Positions 6,703 to 15,201 of a DNA stretch of 64,000 bases are shown here, piece after piece. Both the position numbers and the translations under genes were made by a program. Position 1 is the stretch's first letter; every line of letters starts with the position of its first letter. The notes under the pieces were generated by a model. The model saw only the letters and a program-made list of their open reading frames with translations, had not been told where the DNA came from and made no database searches. The DNA is from Saccharospirillum sp039982735 (lineage in GTDB: Bacteria > Pseudomonadota > Gammaproteobacteria > Pseudomonadales > Natronospirillaceae). The DNA lies in contig NZ_JBDWXV010000023.1 of the NCBI RefSeq assembly GCF_039982735.1, positions 1 to 64,000 of the forward strand. The letters run 5' to 3'.

Positions 6703-7662
6703 TTATGTCGGGGCTTCCCCAAATGGCCAGGCTTCTTGTACGTCGGCCCACTCTGGTAATGCCGGCAATGCCCCTGGCCGGCTTACCGCTACAGCGCCAC
6801 AGGCAGCCGCAAAGCGCGTGGCCGCTTCCCAGTCGCTCTCACCGAAGGCGTCCAAATCACGGCCGTTCAGTGCCAGTAGCAGGCCGCCGGTGAAGGCGTC
6901 GCCGCCGGCTGTGGTATCCACGGCTTTTACTTTGGGCGGGTTTACCCGGTATTGGCCTTTGGGGGTTTGAATCTCAATGGCTTCGGCACCGTCGGTAATG
7001 AATACGGCCCGGGCGGTGGTTAGCCAGTCGGCTAACTCGAAACCATTGGCTTCTATCCAGTCGGCTTCTTCTTTGGAGACCTTGATGATGTCGGCCATGC
7101 GCAGGAAGCGCTGAATCATCTGCGCGTCTACCTGGCGGTTGGGCCAGAGGTTGTGGCGCAGGTTTACGTCGAAGCTGATGACGGTGTTCTGGGCACGGGC
7201 TTTGGTAATGGCCGCCTGGGTGGTTTCGGCGATGTATTCGTCGGTTAGGGTGTTGGAGCAGAAGTGGAAGATGCCGGCGCCTTCGAAAGCTGCGTTGGGC
7301 AGGTCGGAAGGGGTCATCACTATGTCGGCGGAGCCCTGGCGCAGGAATTCGAAGCTGCGTTCGCCGCTGTCATCCAGAAATACATAAGCCAGAGGTGTGT
7401 GGGCGGTTGGGTGCACGCCCAGGTAGCTCATGTCGACGTTCAGCTGCTTCATGGCATCGGTCAGGAACTGGCCGAACCGGTCGTCGCCCACCTGGCCCAC
7501 AAAGCGTGCGGAAGCCCCCAGGCGGCCGACCGCGGCGGCTACGTTGGCCGGGGCGCCGCCCGGGTATTGGCGGAACTCTGGCAGGGCGAAGCCGCCTTCG
7601 TGCGCGGTGTTGAAGTTCAGAAAATCGATCAGTAATTCGCCAAAACAGAGAATGGGCTTCAT
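6703..7662 (-). CDS. Fructokinase, PfkB/ribokinase family
   Basis: A 319-residue sugar kinase that most likely phosphorylates fructose with ATP. The N-terminal CFGELLIDF start and the glycine-rich PGGAPANVAAAVGRLG near residue 34 are PfkB signature 1. DTTAGGDAFTGGLL near residue 250 is signature 2, with the catalytic Asp in GGDAF. The APANVA and early FGELLIDF features are typical of fructokinase (ScrK/Frk) as opposed to ribokinase. It stands alone, without sucrose genes, but a fructose-type ABC importer lies 11 kb away (19-22 kb), which would supply free cytoplasmic fructose. The same enzyme could act on another hexose. Confidence 0.87.
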   Translation of the reverse strand: MKPILCFGELLIDFLNFNTAHEGGFALPEFRQYPGGAPANVAAAVGRLGASARFVGQVGDDRFGQFLTDAMKQLNVDMSYLGVHPTAHTPLAYVFLDDSGERSFEFLRQGSADIVMTPSDLPNAAFEGAGIFHFCSNTLTDEYIAETTQAAITKARAQNTVISFDVNLRHNLWPNRQVDAQMIQRFLRMADIIKVSKEEADWIEANGFELADWLTTARAVFITDGAEAIEIQTPKGQYRVNPPKVKAVDTTAGGDAFTGGLLLALNGRDLDAFGESDWEAATRFAAACGAVAVSRPGALPALPEWADVQEAWPFGEAPT

Positions 7663-7960
7663 AGGGCTGCGGTCTCGGGGGTTGGGCTCCCGGGTTTTGG
7701 GGAAAAACAGGCCGGGAGGGATTATGTTGTTTTATTACATTTTGGCTATTGTTGCAGCCTGGGGACGGTTAATAAACCCTTTTCCCTTCTTTCGGGTCCC
7801 ACCCGGTTTATGATGGGCCGACACAGGTGCACGCCCCAGGGCGGTATTGTTGCCCCGCCCGCCTTAATGCTGGCTTTGTCATTGCAGAGTCACGGTTCGG
7901 CCTCATCATCTTTGCCAGACCATTTATACTCATTGCTGTGTTTTTCTCAGGAAACCAAAC
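7663..7960. other. Intergenic region, divergent promoters expected
   Basis: 298 bp between the divergent fructokinase and hemolysin-III-like genes. It should hold both promoters. I see no operator palindrome or riboswitch fold. Confidence 0.5.
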
Positions 7961-8611
7961 GTGTCCAGTTCGATGGAACTACCCCGATATACCAAACTTG
8001 AAGAATGGGCCAACAGCCTGACTCACGGACTCGGCGCCATGCTCTCAGTCGCGGGCCTGGTCATTATGGTGGTGCTGGCATCCCTGGAAGGGGATGCCTG
8101 GAAGATCGTCAGTTCGGCCATTTTCGGGGCCACACTGATCATGCTCTACAGCGCCTCAACGCTCTATCACGCCATTCAGAGCCCACGTATTCGCGGCATT
8201 ATGCAGCGGCTGGATCACATCGCCATTCTGTATCTGATCGCCGGTACCTATACGCCCTTTACTCTGGTGACCCTGCGCGGGCCCTGGGGCTGGACGTTGT
8301 TTGGCATAGTTTGGGGGTTAACGCTGTTTGGTACGGTGGTGCATCTGACTCAGCTGCGCCGTTTTCACGGGTTAATGGTGGCGTTGTATCTGGTGATGGG
8401 CTGGTCGGTGGTGCTGGCGATGAAGCCGCTGCTGGACGCCTTGCCAACCACCGGGTTGTGGCTGCTGGTGGCGGGCGGTTTGTCTTACACCCTGGGTGTG
8501 GTGTTCTATATGCGCAAGAGCTGGCCGTTCAACCATGCCATCTGGCATCTGTTTGTGCTGGCCGGCAGCGTGCTGCATTTCTTTTCGGTGGTATTTTTCG
8601 TAATTTTGTAA
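7961..8611 (+). CDS. Hemolysin III / TrhA family membrane protein
   Basis: A 216-residue integral membrane protein with about seven hydrophobic spans, the hemolysin III (YqfA/TrhA, PAQR superfamily) fold. Family signatures are the N-terminal EEWANSLTHGLGA (H in span 1), YSASTLYHA with the conserved S and H, RLDHIAIL, and the C-terminal NHAIWHLFVLAGS H-x3-H pair. These conserved His/Asp/Ser residues are the predicted metal site shared with PAQR receptors. Start is GTG 7961 with AGGA 8 bases upstream; ATG 7973 is the alternative. Bacterial members are linked to membrane lipid homeostasis more than to haemolysis. Confidence 0.9.
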   Translation: MSSSMELPRYTKLEEWANSLTHGLGAMLSVAGLVIMVVLASLEGDAWKIVSSAIFGATLIMLYSASTLYHAIQSPRIRGIMQRLDHIAILYLIAGTYTPFTLVTLRGPWGWTLFGIVWGLTLFGTVVHLTQLRRFHGLMVALYLVMGWSVVLAMKPLLDALPTTGLWLLVAGGLSYTLGVVFYMRKSWPFNHAIWHLFVLAGSVLHFFSVVFFVIL

Positions 8612-8654
8612 CGCGAGGGAAAGGGCTTAATAGAAAGAAGAGAATGCAGCCTGC

Positions 8655-8849
8655 TCAGGCTGCGCTGAATTCTACGTTGGCGACGGCGTCGGCCTCGTAT
8701 TGACGCAACAGGGATTTGCACAGCTGGCCGCAGGCGCCGCAATCGGTCGCTACACCCAACTCACGACGCACGTCGCTGTAATCAGCGCCCTGAATCGCTT
8801 GTTCTTCGATGTCTCTGTCGGTCACGCCTTTGCATAAGCATACGTACAT
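8655..8849 (-). CDS. bfd: Bacterioferritin-associated ferredoxin
   Basis: A 64-residue [2Fe-2S] ferredoxin of the Bfd/BFD-like family. The four ligands are in the expected C-x-C ... C-x2-C pattern: CLC at residues 4-6 and CGAC near residues 38-41. Bfd reduces the ferric core of bacterioferritin to release iron under starvation. No bfr gene adjoins it. A Fur box lies just upstream, which fits iron-starvation induction. Confidence 0.93.
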   Translation of the reverse strand: MYVCLCKGVTDRDIEEQAIQGADYSDVRRELGVATDCGACGQLCKSLLRQYEADAVANVEFSAA

Positions 8850-8892
8850 ATCGGTTTGCTCTGTGCCTGTTGTGTATCGTTAACAGAATACT

Positions 8893-8913
8893 AATGCGAA
8901 GGATTATCATTGA
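8893..8913 (-). promoter_or_regulatory. Fur box upstream of bfd
   Basis: On the minus strand AATGATAATCCTTCGCATT covers this interval. Its first ten bases match the core of the 19-bp Fur consensus (repeats of GATAAT) exactly and the second half matches partly. It lies about 45 bp before the bfd start. Iron-Fur repression of bfd is known in other gammaproteobacteria. Confidence 0.72.
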
Positions 8914-9010
8914 CAAGGGAAATGTTCTGTCAGGTGGTAATATTTTGTATCCGGTGCCCTGCCCGATTCTTGACGCTGCCTTTTAGGCTCTCCCGTCGTT
9001 GTAAAACCCC

Positions 9011-9046
9011 AAAAAAAGGGCCGCGGATTGCTCCAACGGCCCAAAA
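9011..9046 (-). terminator. Rho-independent terminator of tctCBA
   Basis: Read on the minus strand, GGGCCG and CGGCCC arms (9042-9037 and 9023-9018) flank a short loop and are followed by seven T. It lies 30 bp after the tctA stop. Confidence 0.82.
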
Positions 9047-9075
9047 GGTCTGCTACCAGCACGTCTGAAAAGTGT

Positions 9076-10602
9076 TTAGTCGCTAACTGCGTCTTCTTTA
9101 ATGGCGTTGCGCATACGGTGGCGCAAAATGGGGCCAATCAGGTAAGGCAATATCAGCCCCAGCCCGGCTACCAGCCAAAGGCCGACCGCCAGCGGTGTAC
9201 CCCACAGAATGCCCCAGTTGCCATCGGAGATGATCATGGCGTGGCCGAGGTTTTTCTCCATTTCGGGGCCGAGCAACATGCCCAGAATAATCGGCACCAG
9301 CGGCATCTCGAGCTTGCGCAATATGTAGCCCGCCACCCCAAAGGCGACCATGAAGTAAAGGTCGAAGGTGCTGTGGCTGATCGAGTAGATGCCCACGAAC
9401 GCAATCATCGTCACCATGGGCAGCAGGTACATCGGTGGTACCGAGAGGACCTTCACGAACACGCCAATCATCGGGATGTTCAGCACCAACAGCAGCAGGT
9501 TGCCAATCAGCAGGGCGGCAATCACGCCCCACACGATGTCGGCGTTCTGGGTGAACATCAGCGGGCCGGGGGTGATGTTGAGTGAAATCAGCATCGCCAA
9601 CAGCACGGCCGTGGTACCACTACCGGGTACACCCAGCGTCAGCATGGGCACCAGCGCACCGGAGGAGGCACCGTTGTTGCCGGCTTCCGGAGCGGCCACA
9701 CCGCGCATGTCGCCTTCACCAAAACGGCCTTTCTTGCCCAGGGCTTTCTTTTCCAGCGTGTAGGCAATAAAGCTACCCAGAGACGCACCGGCACCGGGCA
9801 ACACGCCCGCCACGAAACCTAGAATGCCACCCCGGAAAGTCGTCGGCAGAATGCTGTAGATGTCTTTCATGCTCAGTTTCAGCTTGCCCACCTGAATCAG
9901 CGCCCGGCCTTTGCCGGCACGCTCTTCAATGAACAGCAGCAGCTCGGAGATGGCGAACAGACCGACAATGGCCAGAATAAAGTCGATGCCTTCGTACAGT
10001 TCCAGCACGCCGAAGGTGTAGCGCTGAGTGCCGGTGGAAATGTCGATGCCGACGGTCGAGATCATGATGCCGAGCGTGGCGGCCACCACGGTTTTCATCG
10101 GGTTCTTGCCGGTAATGCCGCCCAGGGTGGCAAAGGCCAGTACGAACAGGGCGAAGTACTCGGCCGGGCCGAAGGTCAGCGCGAACCGCGCAAGCACCGG
10201 GGCCAGTAGAATCAAGCCCAGCGTGCCGATTAATCCGCCAATGAAGGAGGCAATGGCAGACACAGCCAGCGCTTCGGCGGCCTTGCCGTTTTTGGCCATA
10301 GGGTAGCCGTCGAGACAGGTCATCATCGCCGGTTCGTCGCCGGGAATGTTGAGCAGAATCGATGAAATACGGCCACCGTACATGGCGCCGGCGTACACCG
10401 AGGTGAGCAGAATCATCGCGGACTCTGGCGGTAACCCCAGGGTGAACGCCAGCGGAATAAGAATGGCAACGCCATTGGCTGGGCCCAGGCCCGGCAAAGC
10501 GCCAATCAGGGTGCCCAGGAAGGCGCCACACAAGGCCAACATTAGGTTGGTGGGTGTCAGCGCAACGGCGAAGCCTTCCATCAAGAATTGCAGGGTTTCC
10601 AT
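9076..10602 (-). CDS. tctA: Tripartite tricarboxylate transporter, large membrane subunit TctA
   Basis: A 508-residue, 10-12 span membrane protein, the usual TctA length. The conserved N-terminal PGLGPANGVAILIPL and the internal second copy GVLPGAGASLGSF are the duplicated signature of the family. It forms the sodium- or proton-coupled translocation channel for citrate-like tricarboxylates or other carboxylates delivered by TctC. It is the last gene of tctCBA; its ATG overlaps the tctB stop (TGATG). The substrate is not certain, since TTT systems vary widely. Confidence 0.95.
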   Translation of the reverse strand: METLQFLMEGFAVALTPTNLMLALCGAFLGTLIGALPGLGPANGVAILIPLAFTLGLPPESAMILLTSVYAGAMYGGRISSILLNIPGDEPAMMTCLDGYPMAKNGKAAEALAVSAIASFIGGLIGTLGLILLAPVLARFALTFGPAEYFALFVLAFATLGGITGKNPMKTVVAATLGIMISTVGIDISTGTQRYTFGVLELYEGIDFILAIVGLFAISELLLFIEERAGKGRALIQVGKLKLSMKDIYSILPTTFRGGILGFVAGVLPGAGASLGSFIAYTLEKKALGKKGRFGEGDMRGVAAPEAGNNGASSGALVPMLTLGVPGSGTTAVLLAMLISLNITPGPLMFTQNADIVWGVIAALLIGNLLLLVLNIPMIGVFVKVLSVPPMYLLPMVTMIAFVGIYSISHSTFDLYFMVAFGVAGYILRKLEMPLVPIILGMLLGPEMEKNLGHAMIISDGNWGILWGTPLAVGLWLVAGLGLILPYLIGPILRHRMRNAIKEDAVSD

Positions 10603-11048
10603 CAGTCAAACTCCAGCAAGCCACCGGGCAGGCTTAATTCGAGTAGGTTGTTGAACAACAGGAACACCGATACCGCGCTGATCACACCGACCAGAAACGC
10701 CGCTCTCGGCTTCGCGCCCATGCGCCAGCACAGCGTGCCTACGGCCAGCGTGGTCGCAATCACAAACCCCAGCGTTTCCAGCACGAAGGCGTACAACACC
10801 AGGATGACCATGGCGCCCACCAGTTCAGCGGCGGTGCGGCCCATGGGCCAGTGTGCATCGGGGTCGGGCTTGAACATCAGGTACAGGCTCGAACCGGCCA
10901 GTATGAAGGCCAGAATAGTCGGGAAGGTCTCGGGGCCGACGGCCTCGTGGCCGCCAAACGGTGGCGGCCACTGCTGTGCGACCCAGCCGTACGAGACGGC
11001 CAGGACGAACAGGGCGAGACCCAGAAAGCGGTCTCCAAACGAGGTCAT
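10602..11048 (-). CDS. tctB: Tripartite tricarboxylate transporter, small membrane subunit TctB
   Basis: A 148-residue protein with four hydrophobic segments, the TctB architecture. It pairs with TctA in the inner membrane. Its start overlaps the tctC stop (ATGA), so all three genes are translationally coupled. Sequence conservation in TctB is low, so assignment rests on length, spans and its place between tctC and tctA. Confidence 0.92.
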   Translation of the reverse strand: MTSFGDRFLGLALFVLAVSYGWVAQQWPPPFGGHEAVGPETFPTILAFILAGSSLYLMFKPDPDAHWPMGRTAAELVGAMVILVLYAFVLETLGFVIATTLAVGTLCWRMGAKPRAAFLVGVISAVSVFLLFNNLLELSLPGGLLEFD

Positions 11049-12022
11049 CTCAGCAGCCCTATTTCACGAGACAGGGTTTCAATATCGGCCACTTGCTGGG
11101 TAACAAAGGCTTCGAATTCATCCGCAGGCGGGTGGAAGGGGATCAGGCCATTGCGGGCCATTACCGCTTTCCATTCATCGCTGGCATAGAGCTCATCGAT
11201 GGCGTTTACCCAGTATTCCTTGGCTTCGTCGTCGGCATCAGCCGGCATGTAGAAACCGCGCCAGTTCGGGCCCAGAGCATCGATACCCTGTTCACGTGCG
11301 GTCGGGATATTGTCGAACTTGCCCGGCAAGCGGTCTTCCGCCAGCACGGCCAACACGCGCAGGTCACCCGAGTCGATAAAGCCCGTGGCTTCAGAGATGT
11401 CGCCGGTAAAGGCATCGACATGGCCACCGATAACCTGAGTCATGGCTTCGCCGCCGTTGTTGTACGACAGGTAAGGAATGCTCGGCAAGGAACCGGCACC
11501 GGCTGCTTTGGCGGCAATCAGCACTTTCAGGTGGTCCCAGCCACCGTTGGCGCTACCACCGGCAAACTTGACACTGCGTGGGTCGGCTTTAACCGCGTCC
11601 ATCAGGTCGTTCAGGGTTTCATAGTCGGAATCCTGACTGACGGCGATGATGCCGTAATCAGCACCCAGGGCGCCGACCCATTTCACCATGCCGGCGTTCA
11701 TGCCCGGGAATTGCTGTTGGGCCAGTCGGGTGGTGGTTGCGGTCGAAGCGGCGACCAGGAGTTTGTCGTCGCTGTTACGCTTACTGATGGTGTGTGCGAA
11801 GGCAACGCCACCGCCAGCACCGGCCATGTTGGTGGTCTGTACCGAACCCGTCACCATACCCAGCTCTTCCAGCACGTTACCCACGCTGCGGCAGGTAAAG
11901 TCCCAGCCGCCGCCCGGATCAGCCGGGGCAATGCATTCAACTCGGCCACTGGGTTCCCAGGCCATAGCGGATACGCTGAACGCCGCAGCGGCCAGCAAAG
12001 ACAAGGATTGCTTGAATTTCAT
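11045..12022 (-). CDS. tctC: Tripartite tricarboxylate transporter, periplasmic binding protein TctC
   Basis: A 325-residue secreted binding protein starting at ATG 12022, with GAGGAAG properly placed upstream. A longer frame to 12076 lacks a signal-peptide start. Residues 1-20 form a Sec signal peptide cleaved after AMA. The mature domain shows ECIAPADPGGGWD, the ligand-carboxylate loop of TctC/Bug proteins, and FAGGSANGGWDHLK, the second anion loop. It captures the carboxylate for TctAB. Divergent from the sensor kinase gene at 12307. Confidence 0.94.
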   Translation of the reverse strand: MKFKQSLSLLAAAAFSVSAMAWEPSGRVECIAPADPGGGWDFTCRSVGNVLEELGMVTGSVQTTNMAGAGGGVAFAHTISKRNSDDKLLVAASTATTTRLAQQQFPGMNAGMVKWVGALGADYGIIAVSQDSDYETLNDLMDAVKADPRSVKFAGGSANGGWDHLKVLIAAKAAGAGSLPSIPYLSYNNGGEAMTQVIGGHVDAFTGDISEATGFIDSGDLRVLAVLAEDRLPGKFDNIPTAREQGIDALGPNWRGFYMPADADDEAKEYWVNAIDELYASDEWKAVMARNGLIPFHPPADEFEAFVTQQVADIETLSREIGLLR

Positions 12023-12148
12023 GATGGTCTTCCTCTGCTTTTGTTGTTGTATTTCTACTGTGATTCCCGGGCACACTGAGCGTGTTGTCCCGGTTCGAAG
12101 CAGAGGCTAGGCGCGTGGGTGTTTATTGAACAGATTGTGGTCGTAATG

Positions 12149-12167
12149 CCTTTAACGTACTTAAAGG
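12149..12167. promoter_or_regulatory. Palindrome between tctC and the CitA/CitB-type genes
   Basis: CCTTTAA-CGTAC-TTAAAGG, perfect 7-bp arms. It lies 127 bp before tctC and 140 bp before the kinase gene, in the shared control region. TGAACA (12127) and TGTTCA (12174) flank it in inverted orientation. It is a plausible binding site for the neighbouring CitB-type regulator, which is inference. Confidence 0.6.
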
Positions 12168-12306
12168 ACGTTTTGTTCATAAAGATCACGCGAAATCAGA
12201 CGTCAGCTCGGTTAGGCTAGCGGAACTATAAAAAAACACCGTTTCCGGCCGCACCGGAAACGACTATGCGCACTCACAGGCAGAAACGCAGGCAGAACCC
12301 CTTCTC

Positions 12307-13932
12307 GTGTTTAAACGACTGAAACTCAAGACCCGAATGATTCTGGTGCTGGGTCTGGTCAGTGCCATTCAAACCGGCATCATCGGCGGCTTTGCCTGGT
12401 ACTACCTGAGCGCCTCGCTGGACGAACAGATCGGTCAGCGCGCCCTAAACGTGGCCAAAACCATTGCCGCCACACCGGATATCATTCGTGGTGTGCAGAC
12501 GCGTGATGTCGAGTCGCTGAACCAACTCAGTCAGAAACTGGCCAACACCAACGATGCCCTGTTCATCGTGATTGGGGACCACAACAGCATTCGGCTGGCG
12601 CACCCGAACCCGGAACGGCTGGGCTACTCCATGGCAGACGACGATGGCGACGACGGCTCCATCGCGTTGATTGATGGCCAGGGCTACGTCAACAAGGCAC
12701 TCGGTAGCCTGGGTCTGTCGATGCGTGGCAAGGCGCCCATTTACGATATGGTCGGCGAGGACATCATCGGCATTGTCTCGGTCGGTTATTCGCTGGACCA
12801 GGTACGCTCGACCATCGCCCGGTATAACCTGGTGCTGTATCTGGTCATGGCCGTGATGCTGGTGGGCAGTGTGGCGGTGGCCATTATTATTGCCGGGCGC
12901 TTCAAACGCGCCATTTTTGGCCTGGAGCCGGAGCAAATTGCGCGGCTGTTTGAAGAGCGCGACGCGACGCTTCAGTCGGTGCGCGAAGGCATCATCGCGG
13001 TGAACAGGGAAGGCATTATCACCACCATTAACCGCACCGCGGTCGATAGCCTGGGGCTGGAATCGGATAAACCCCTGGCCGGTCGGCCCATTGCCGAGGT
13101 GCTGCCCGACAGCGGTCTAATGGCCGCGCTGGAACGGGGCGAGCCGGAGTTCGACCAGGAAATCTGGTTGCAGGGCCGACACATGATCGTGAACCGACTG
13201 CCGGTGAAACAGGGCGCCAACATCATCGGTGTTGTGTCGAGTTTCCGGCTGCGCGACGAGCTCGATCAAATCAGCCGCCAGCTCACTCGCATTCAGCAAT
13301 ACGCCGATACCCTGCGCAGCCAGACCCACGAATATTCGAACAAGCTGCACACCATTGCCGGGCTGATTCAAATTGGCGCCACCGAGCAAGCCATGGCGTT
13401 AATCGGCAGTGAAGTGCACGACCACCAAACGCTGATTCACTTACTGCTCGATGCCGTGCCCGATCCGGTATTGGCCGGCTGCATTCTCGGCAAATACAAC
13501 CGCGCCCGGGAAATGGGCCAGACCCTGGTGATCGACCCGGACAGCCACATGGCCGACGTACCCGTCCAATTGCCAAGAGACCAACTGGTCAGCGTGCTTG
13601 GCAACCTGATCGATAACGCACTCGAAGCCACGCGCCGTCACCGTGGCGAAGGCGGCCAGGTGCAACTGAGCATGACGGATCTCGGGCTGGACCTGATTTT
13701 TGAAGTGGAAGACCAGGGCCCGGGCATCAGTACGGAAGAGGAAGCGCGAATGTTTGAAAAAGGCGTCACCAGCAAACCGGACAGCGGCCACGGATTTGGC
13801 CTGTACCTGGTACGTCAGTTTGTTGAACGTTGGGGCGGGTCGGTCACGGTCGAAAATCTGGCTAAAGGCGGCAGCCGGTTTACACTGTACCTGCCCAAGC
13901 AACCCCTTAACCCGATGGGGGCCGCGCAATGA
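12307..13932 (+). CDS. CitA/DcuS-family sensor histidine kinase
   Basis: A 541-residue membrane kinase. A transmembrane helix (about residues 12-34) is followed by a periplasmic sCache/PAS domain to about 175, a second helix (about 178-200), a cytoplasmic PAS (about 217-320), then the kinase core. The phosphoacceptor His is in RSQTHEYSNKLHTIAGL, typical of the CitA/DcuS class. N-box NLIDNALEA and G-boxes GPGIS and GHGFGLYLV are intact. It probably senses an external carboxylate and controls the divergent tctCBA operon. Start is GTG 12307. It overlaps the response regulator gene by 4 bases. Confidence 0.93.
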   Translation: MFKRLKLKTRMILVLGLVSAIQTGIIGGFAWYYLSASLDEQIGQRALNVAKTIAATPDIIRGVQTRDVESLNQLSQKLANTNDALFIVIGDHNSIRLAHPNPERLGYSMADDDGDDGSIALIDGQGYVNKALGSLGLSMRGKAPIYDMVGEDIIGIVSVGYSLDQVRSTIARYNLVLYLVMAVMLVGSVAVAIIIAGRFKRAIFGLEPEQIARLFEERDATLQSVREGIIAVNREGIITTINRTAVDSLGLESDKPLAGRPIAEVLPDSGLMAALERGEPEFDQEIWLQGRHMIVNRLPVKQGANIIGVVSSFRLRDELDQISRQLTRIQQYADTLRSQTHEYSNKLHTIAGLIQIGATEQAMALIGSEVHDHQTLIHLLLDAVPDPVLAGCILGKYNRAREMGQTLVIDPDSHMADVPVQLPRDQLVSVLGNLIDNALEATRRHRGEGGQVQLSMTDLGLDLIFEVEDQGPGISTEEEARMFEKGVTSKPDSGHGFGLYLVRQFVERWGGSVTVENLAKGGSRFTLYLPKQPLNPMGAAQ

Positions 13933-14615
13933 GAACGATCAGACTGTTGATTGCCGAAGACGACCGTCAAGTCGCCGAAATTCAGCGCCGCTTTATCGAG
14001 CGCATGGACGCAATTGAACTGGTTGGCATTGCGCATACCCTGGCGGATGCCCGCGACCTGATCGATGTGCTAACGCCCGACCTCGTCTTGCTCGATGTTC
14101 ACTTCCCGGACGGCAATGGCCTGGAACTGCTGCGCGAACTGCGCGCGGGCAACAGCCACACCGACATTATTCTGATCACCGCCGCGCGCGAGGTAAACAC
14201 GGTGCGCAGCGCACTGCACGGCGGTGTATTCGACTACATTCTGAAGCCCCTGGTGTACGAACGGTTGGAAGAAGCCCTGAACCATTTTCGCGCCCACCTG
14301 GATACGCTCGACAGCCTGCACAATGTGGCGCAAAAGGAAGTCGATTTACTCTTGCCCAGGGGCCACGCGGAAAATCCGGTCGATGAACCGGTGCGGTTAC
14401 CCAAGGGCATCGATGCGCTCACGCTCGATAAAATTCGCCACGTCGTGGAAACCGGCGACTGGAGTGCCGATGCCGTTGGCCAGCGCATTGGCGCATCACG
14501 CACCACGGCCCGGCGTTACCTGGAATTCATGGTCAGCACTGGCGAACTCAGTGCCGAGGTGAATTACGGCACCGTGGGCAGGCCCGAGCGTCGCTACCGC
14601 CACCTGAGCGCCTAA
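13929..14615 (+). CDS. CitB/DcuR-family response regulator
   Basis: A 228-residue regulator with an N-terminal receiver: acidic pair EDD near residue 10, phosphoacceptor Asp in LVLLDVHFPDG near 54, and Lys in KPLVYERL near 104. The C-terminal part (about 155-220) is the CitB-type helix-turn-helix (VGQRIGASRTTARRYLEFM). Translationally coupled to the kinase. Likely activates tctCBA; a palindrome at 12149-12167 is a candidate target. Confidence 0.93.
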   Translation: MRTIRLLIAEDDRQVAEIQRRFIERMDAIELVGIAHTLADARDLIDVLTPDLVLLDVHFPDGNGLELLRELRAGNSHTDIILITAAREVNTVRSALHGGVFDYILKPLVYERLEEALNHFRAHLDTLDSLHNVAQKEVDLLLPRGHAENPVDEPVRLPKGIDALTLDKIRHVVETGDWSADAVGQRIGASRTTARRYLEFMVSTGELSAEVNYGTVGRPERRYRHLSA

Positions 14616-14684
14616 ACGGCGAGTGAGCAACCCCGATGCCGATGCCTTATACTGATACACACACCCTCATGTAAAGAGACCCCT

Positions 14685-15011
14685 GTGGACGGCAAATCCC
14701 TACTGATCCTGTTGTTTGTGATCATCGCCGGCGCCTGGATCTGGCACCACCTCGGCCTGCGGCAGATTGCCCTGCACCATGCCCGCCGCGCGGCGAAAAA
14801 AGAAGGCGTACAAATGCTCGACGACAGCATTTACCTGCGCCGCATGCGCCTCGCCCGATCGACCGAGAGCATCATCGCCTTTCAGCGCATGTATCAGTTT
14901 GAATTCAGTACGGTAGGAGACCGGCGGTTTCTGGGCTGGGTGATTTTACGCGGGCGGCGACTGGAATCGATACATTGGCAGCCGTACGTTGAAGACAAAA
15001 TTATCCACTAG
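14685..15011 (+). CDS. DUF3301-type membrane-anchored protein
   Basis: A 108-residue protein from GTG 14685. One N-terminal hydrophobic helix (LLILLFVIIAGAWIW) is followed by a basic cytoplasmic domain of about 85 residues with YLRRMRLARS and a beta-rich MYQFEFSTVGDRRFLGWVILRGRR. This matches the small DUF3301 family of gammaproteobacteria as I remember it. Function unknown. It ends just before a structured repeat element. Confidence 0.75.
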   Translation: MDGKSLLILLFVIIAGAWIWHHLGLRQIALHHARRAAKKEGVQMLDDSIYLRRMRLARSTESIIAFQRMYQFEFSTVGDRRFLGWVILRGRRLESIHWQPYVEDKIIH

Positions 15012-15049
15012 CCACGTCAGGATTGGTGGCTAATTTGGCTGTGTCGTCA

Positions 15050-15191
15050 GAACCCGCGGAGGATGGCAGGGATATTCCTGCGGGGGCGCCGTGAATACAT
15101 CCGTGTAGGCTTAACTTCGGCATCCATGCCTCAGATACCCCCGCATGAGTATCCCTGCCACCCGCCGCTAATCCATAACGCCCTTCAAAAT
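15050..15191 (-). repeat. Double-hairpin-capped inverted repeat, copy 1
   Basis: Outer arms 15061-15086 and 15138-15163 pair almost perfectly. The 51-base cap contains two small hairpins, TACA-TCCG-TGTA and GGCA-TCCA-TGCC. In the orientation of the other copies this one reads on the minus strand. Its left flank (TTTTGAAG ... AGCGGCGG on the minus strand) is shared with copy 3. It sits between convergent genes (DUF3301 and HD-GYP). Confidence 0.85.
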
Positions 15192-15201
15192 CCAATAACT
15201 A

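Noticed and set aside
6503..6970. Plus-strand ORF after intI
   Set aside because: It runs through a dispersed REP-like repeat and antisense to the fructokinase; no start signal.
10961..12079. Long plus-strand frame of 372 codons
   Set aside because: It lies antisense to tctC, which has clear family motifs, signal peptide and ribosome binding site. The frame is a shadow of GC-rich codon bias.
15001..15195. Small ORF on the minus strand
   Set aside because: It is only a reading of the structured repeat; the same peptide start (MPKLSLHGCIHGAPAG) reappears at copy 2.
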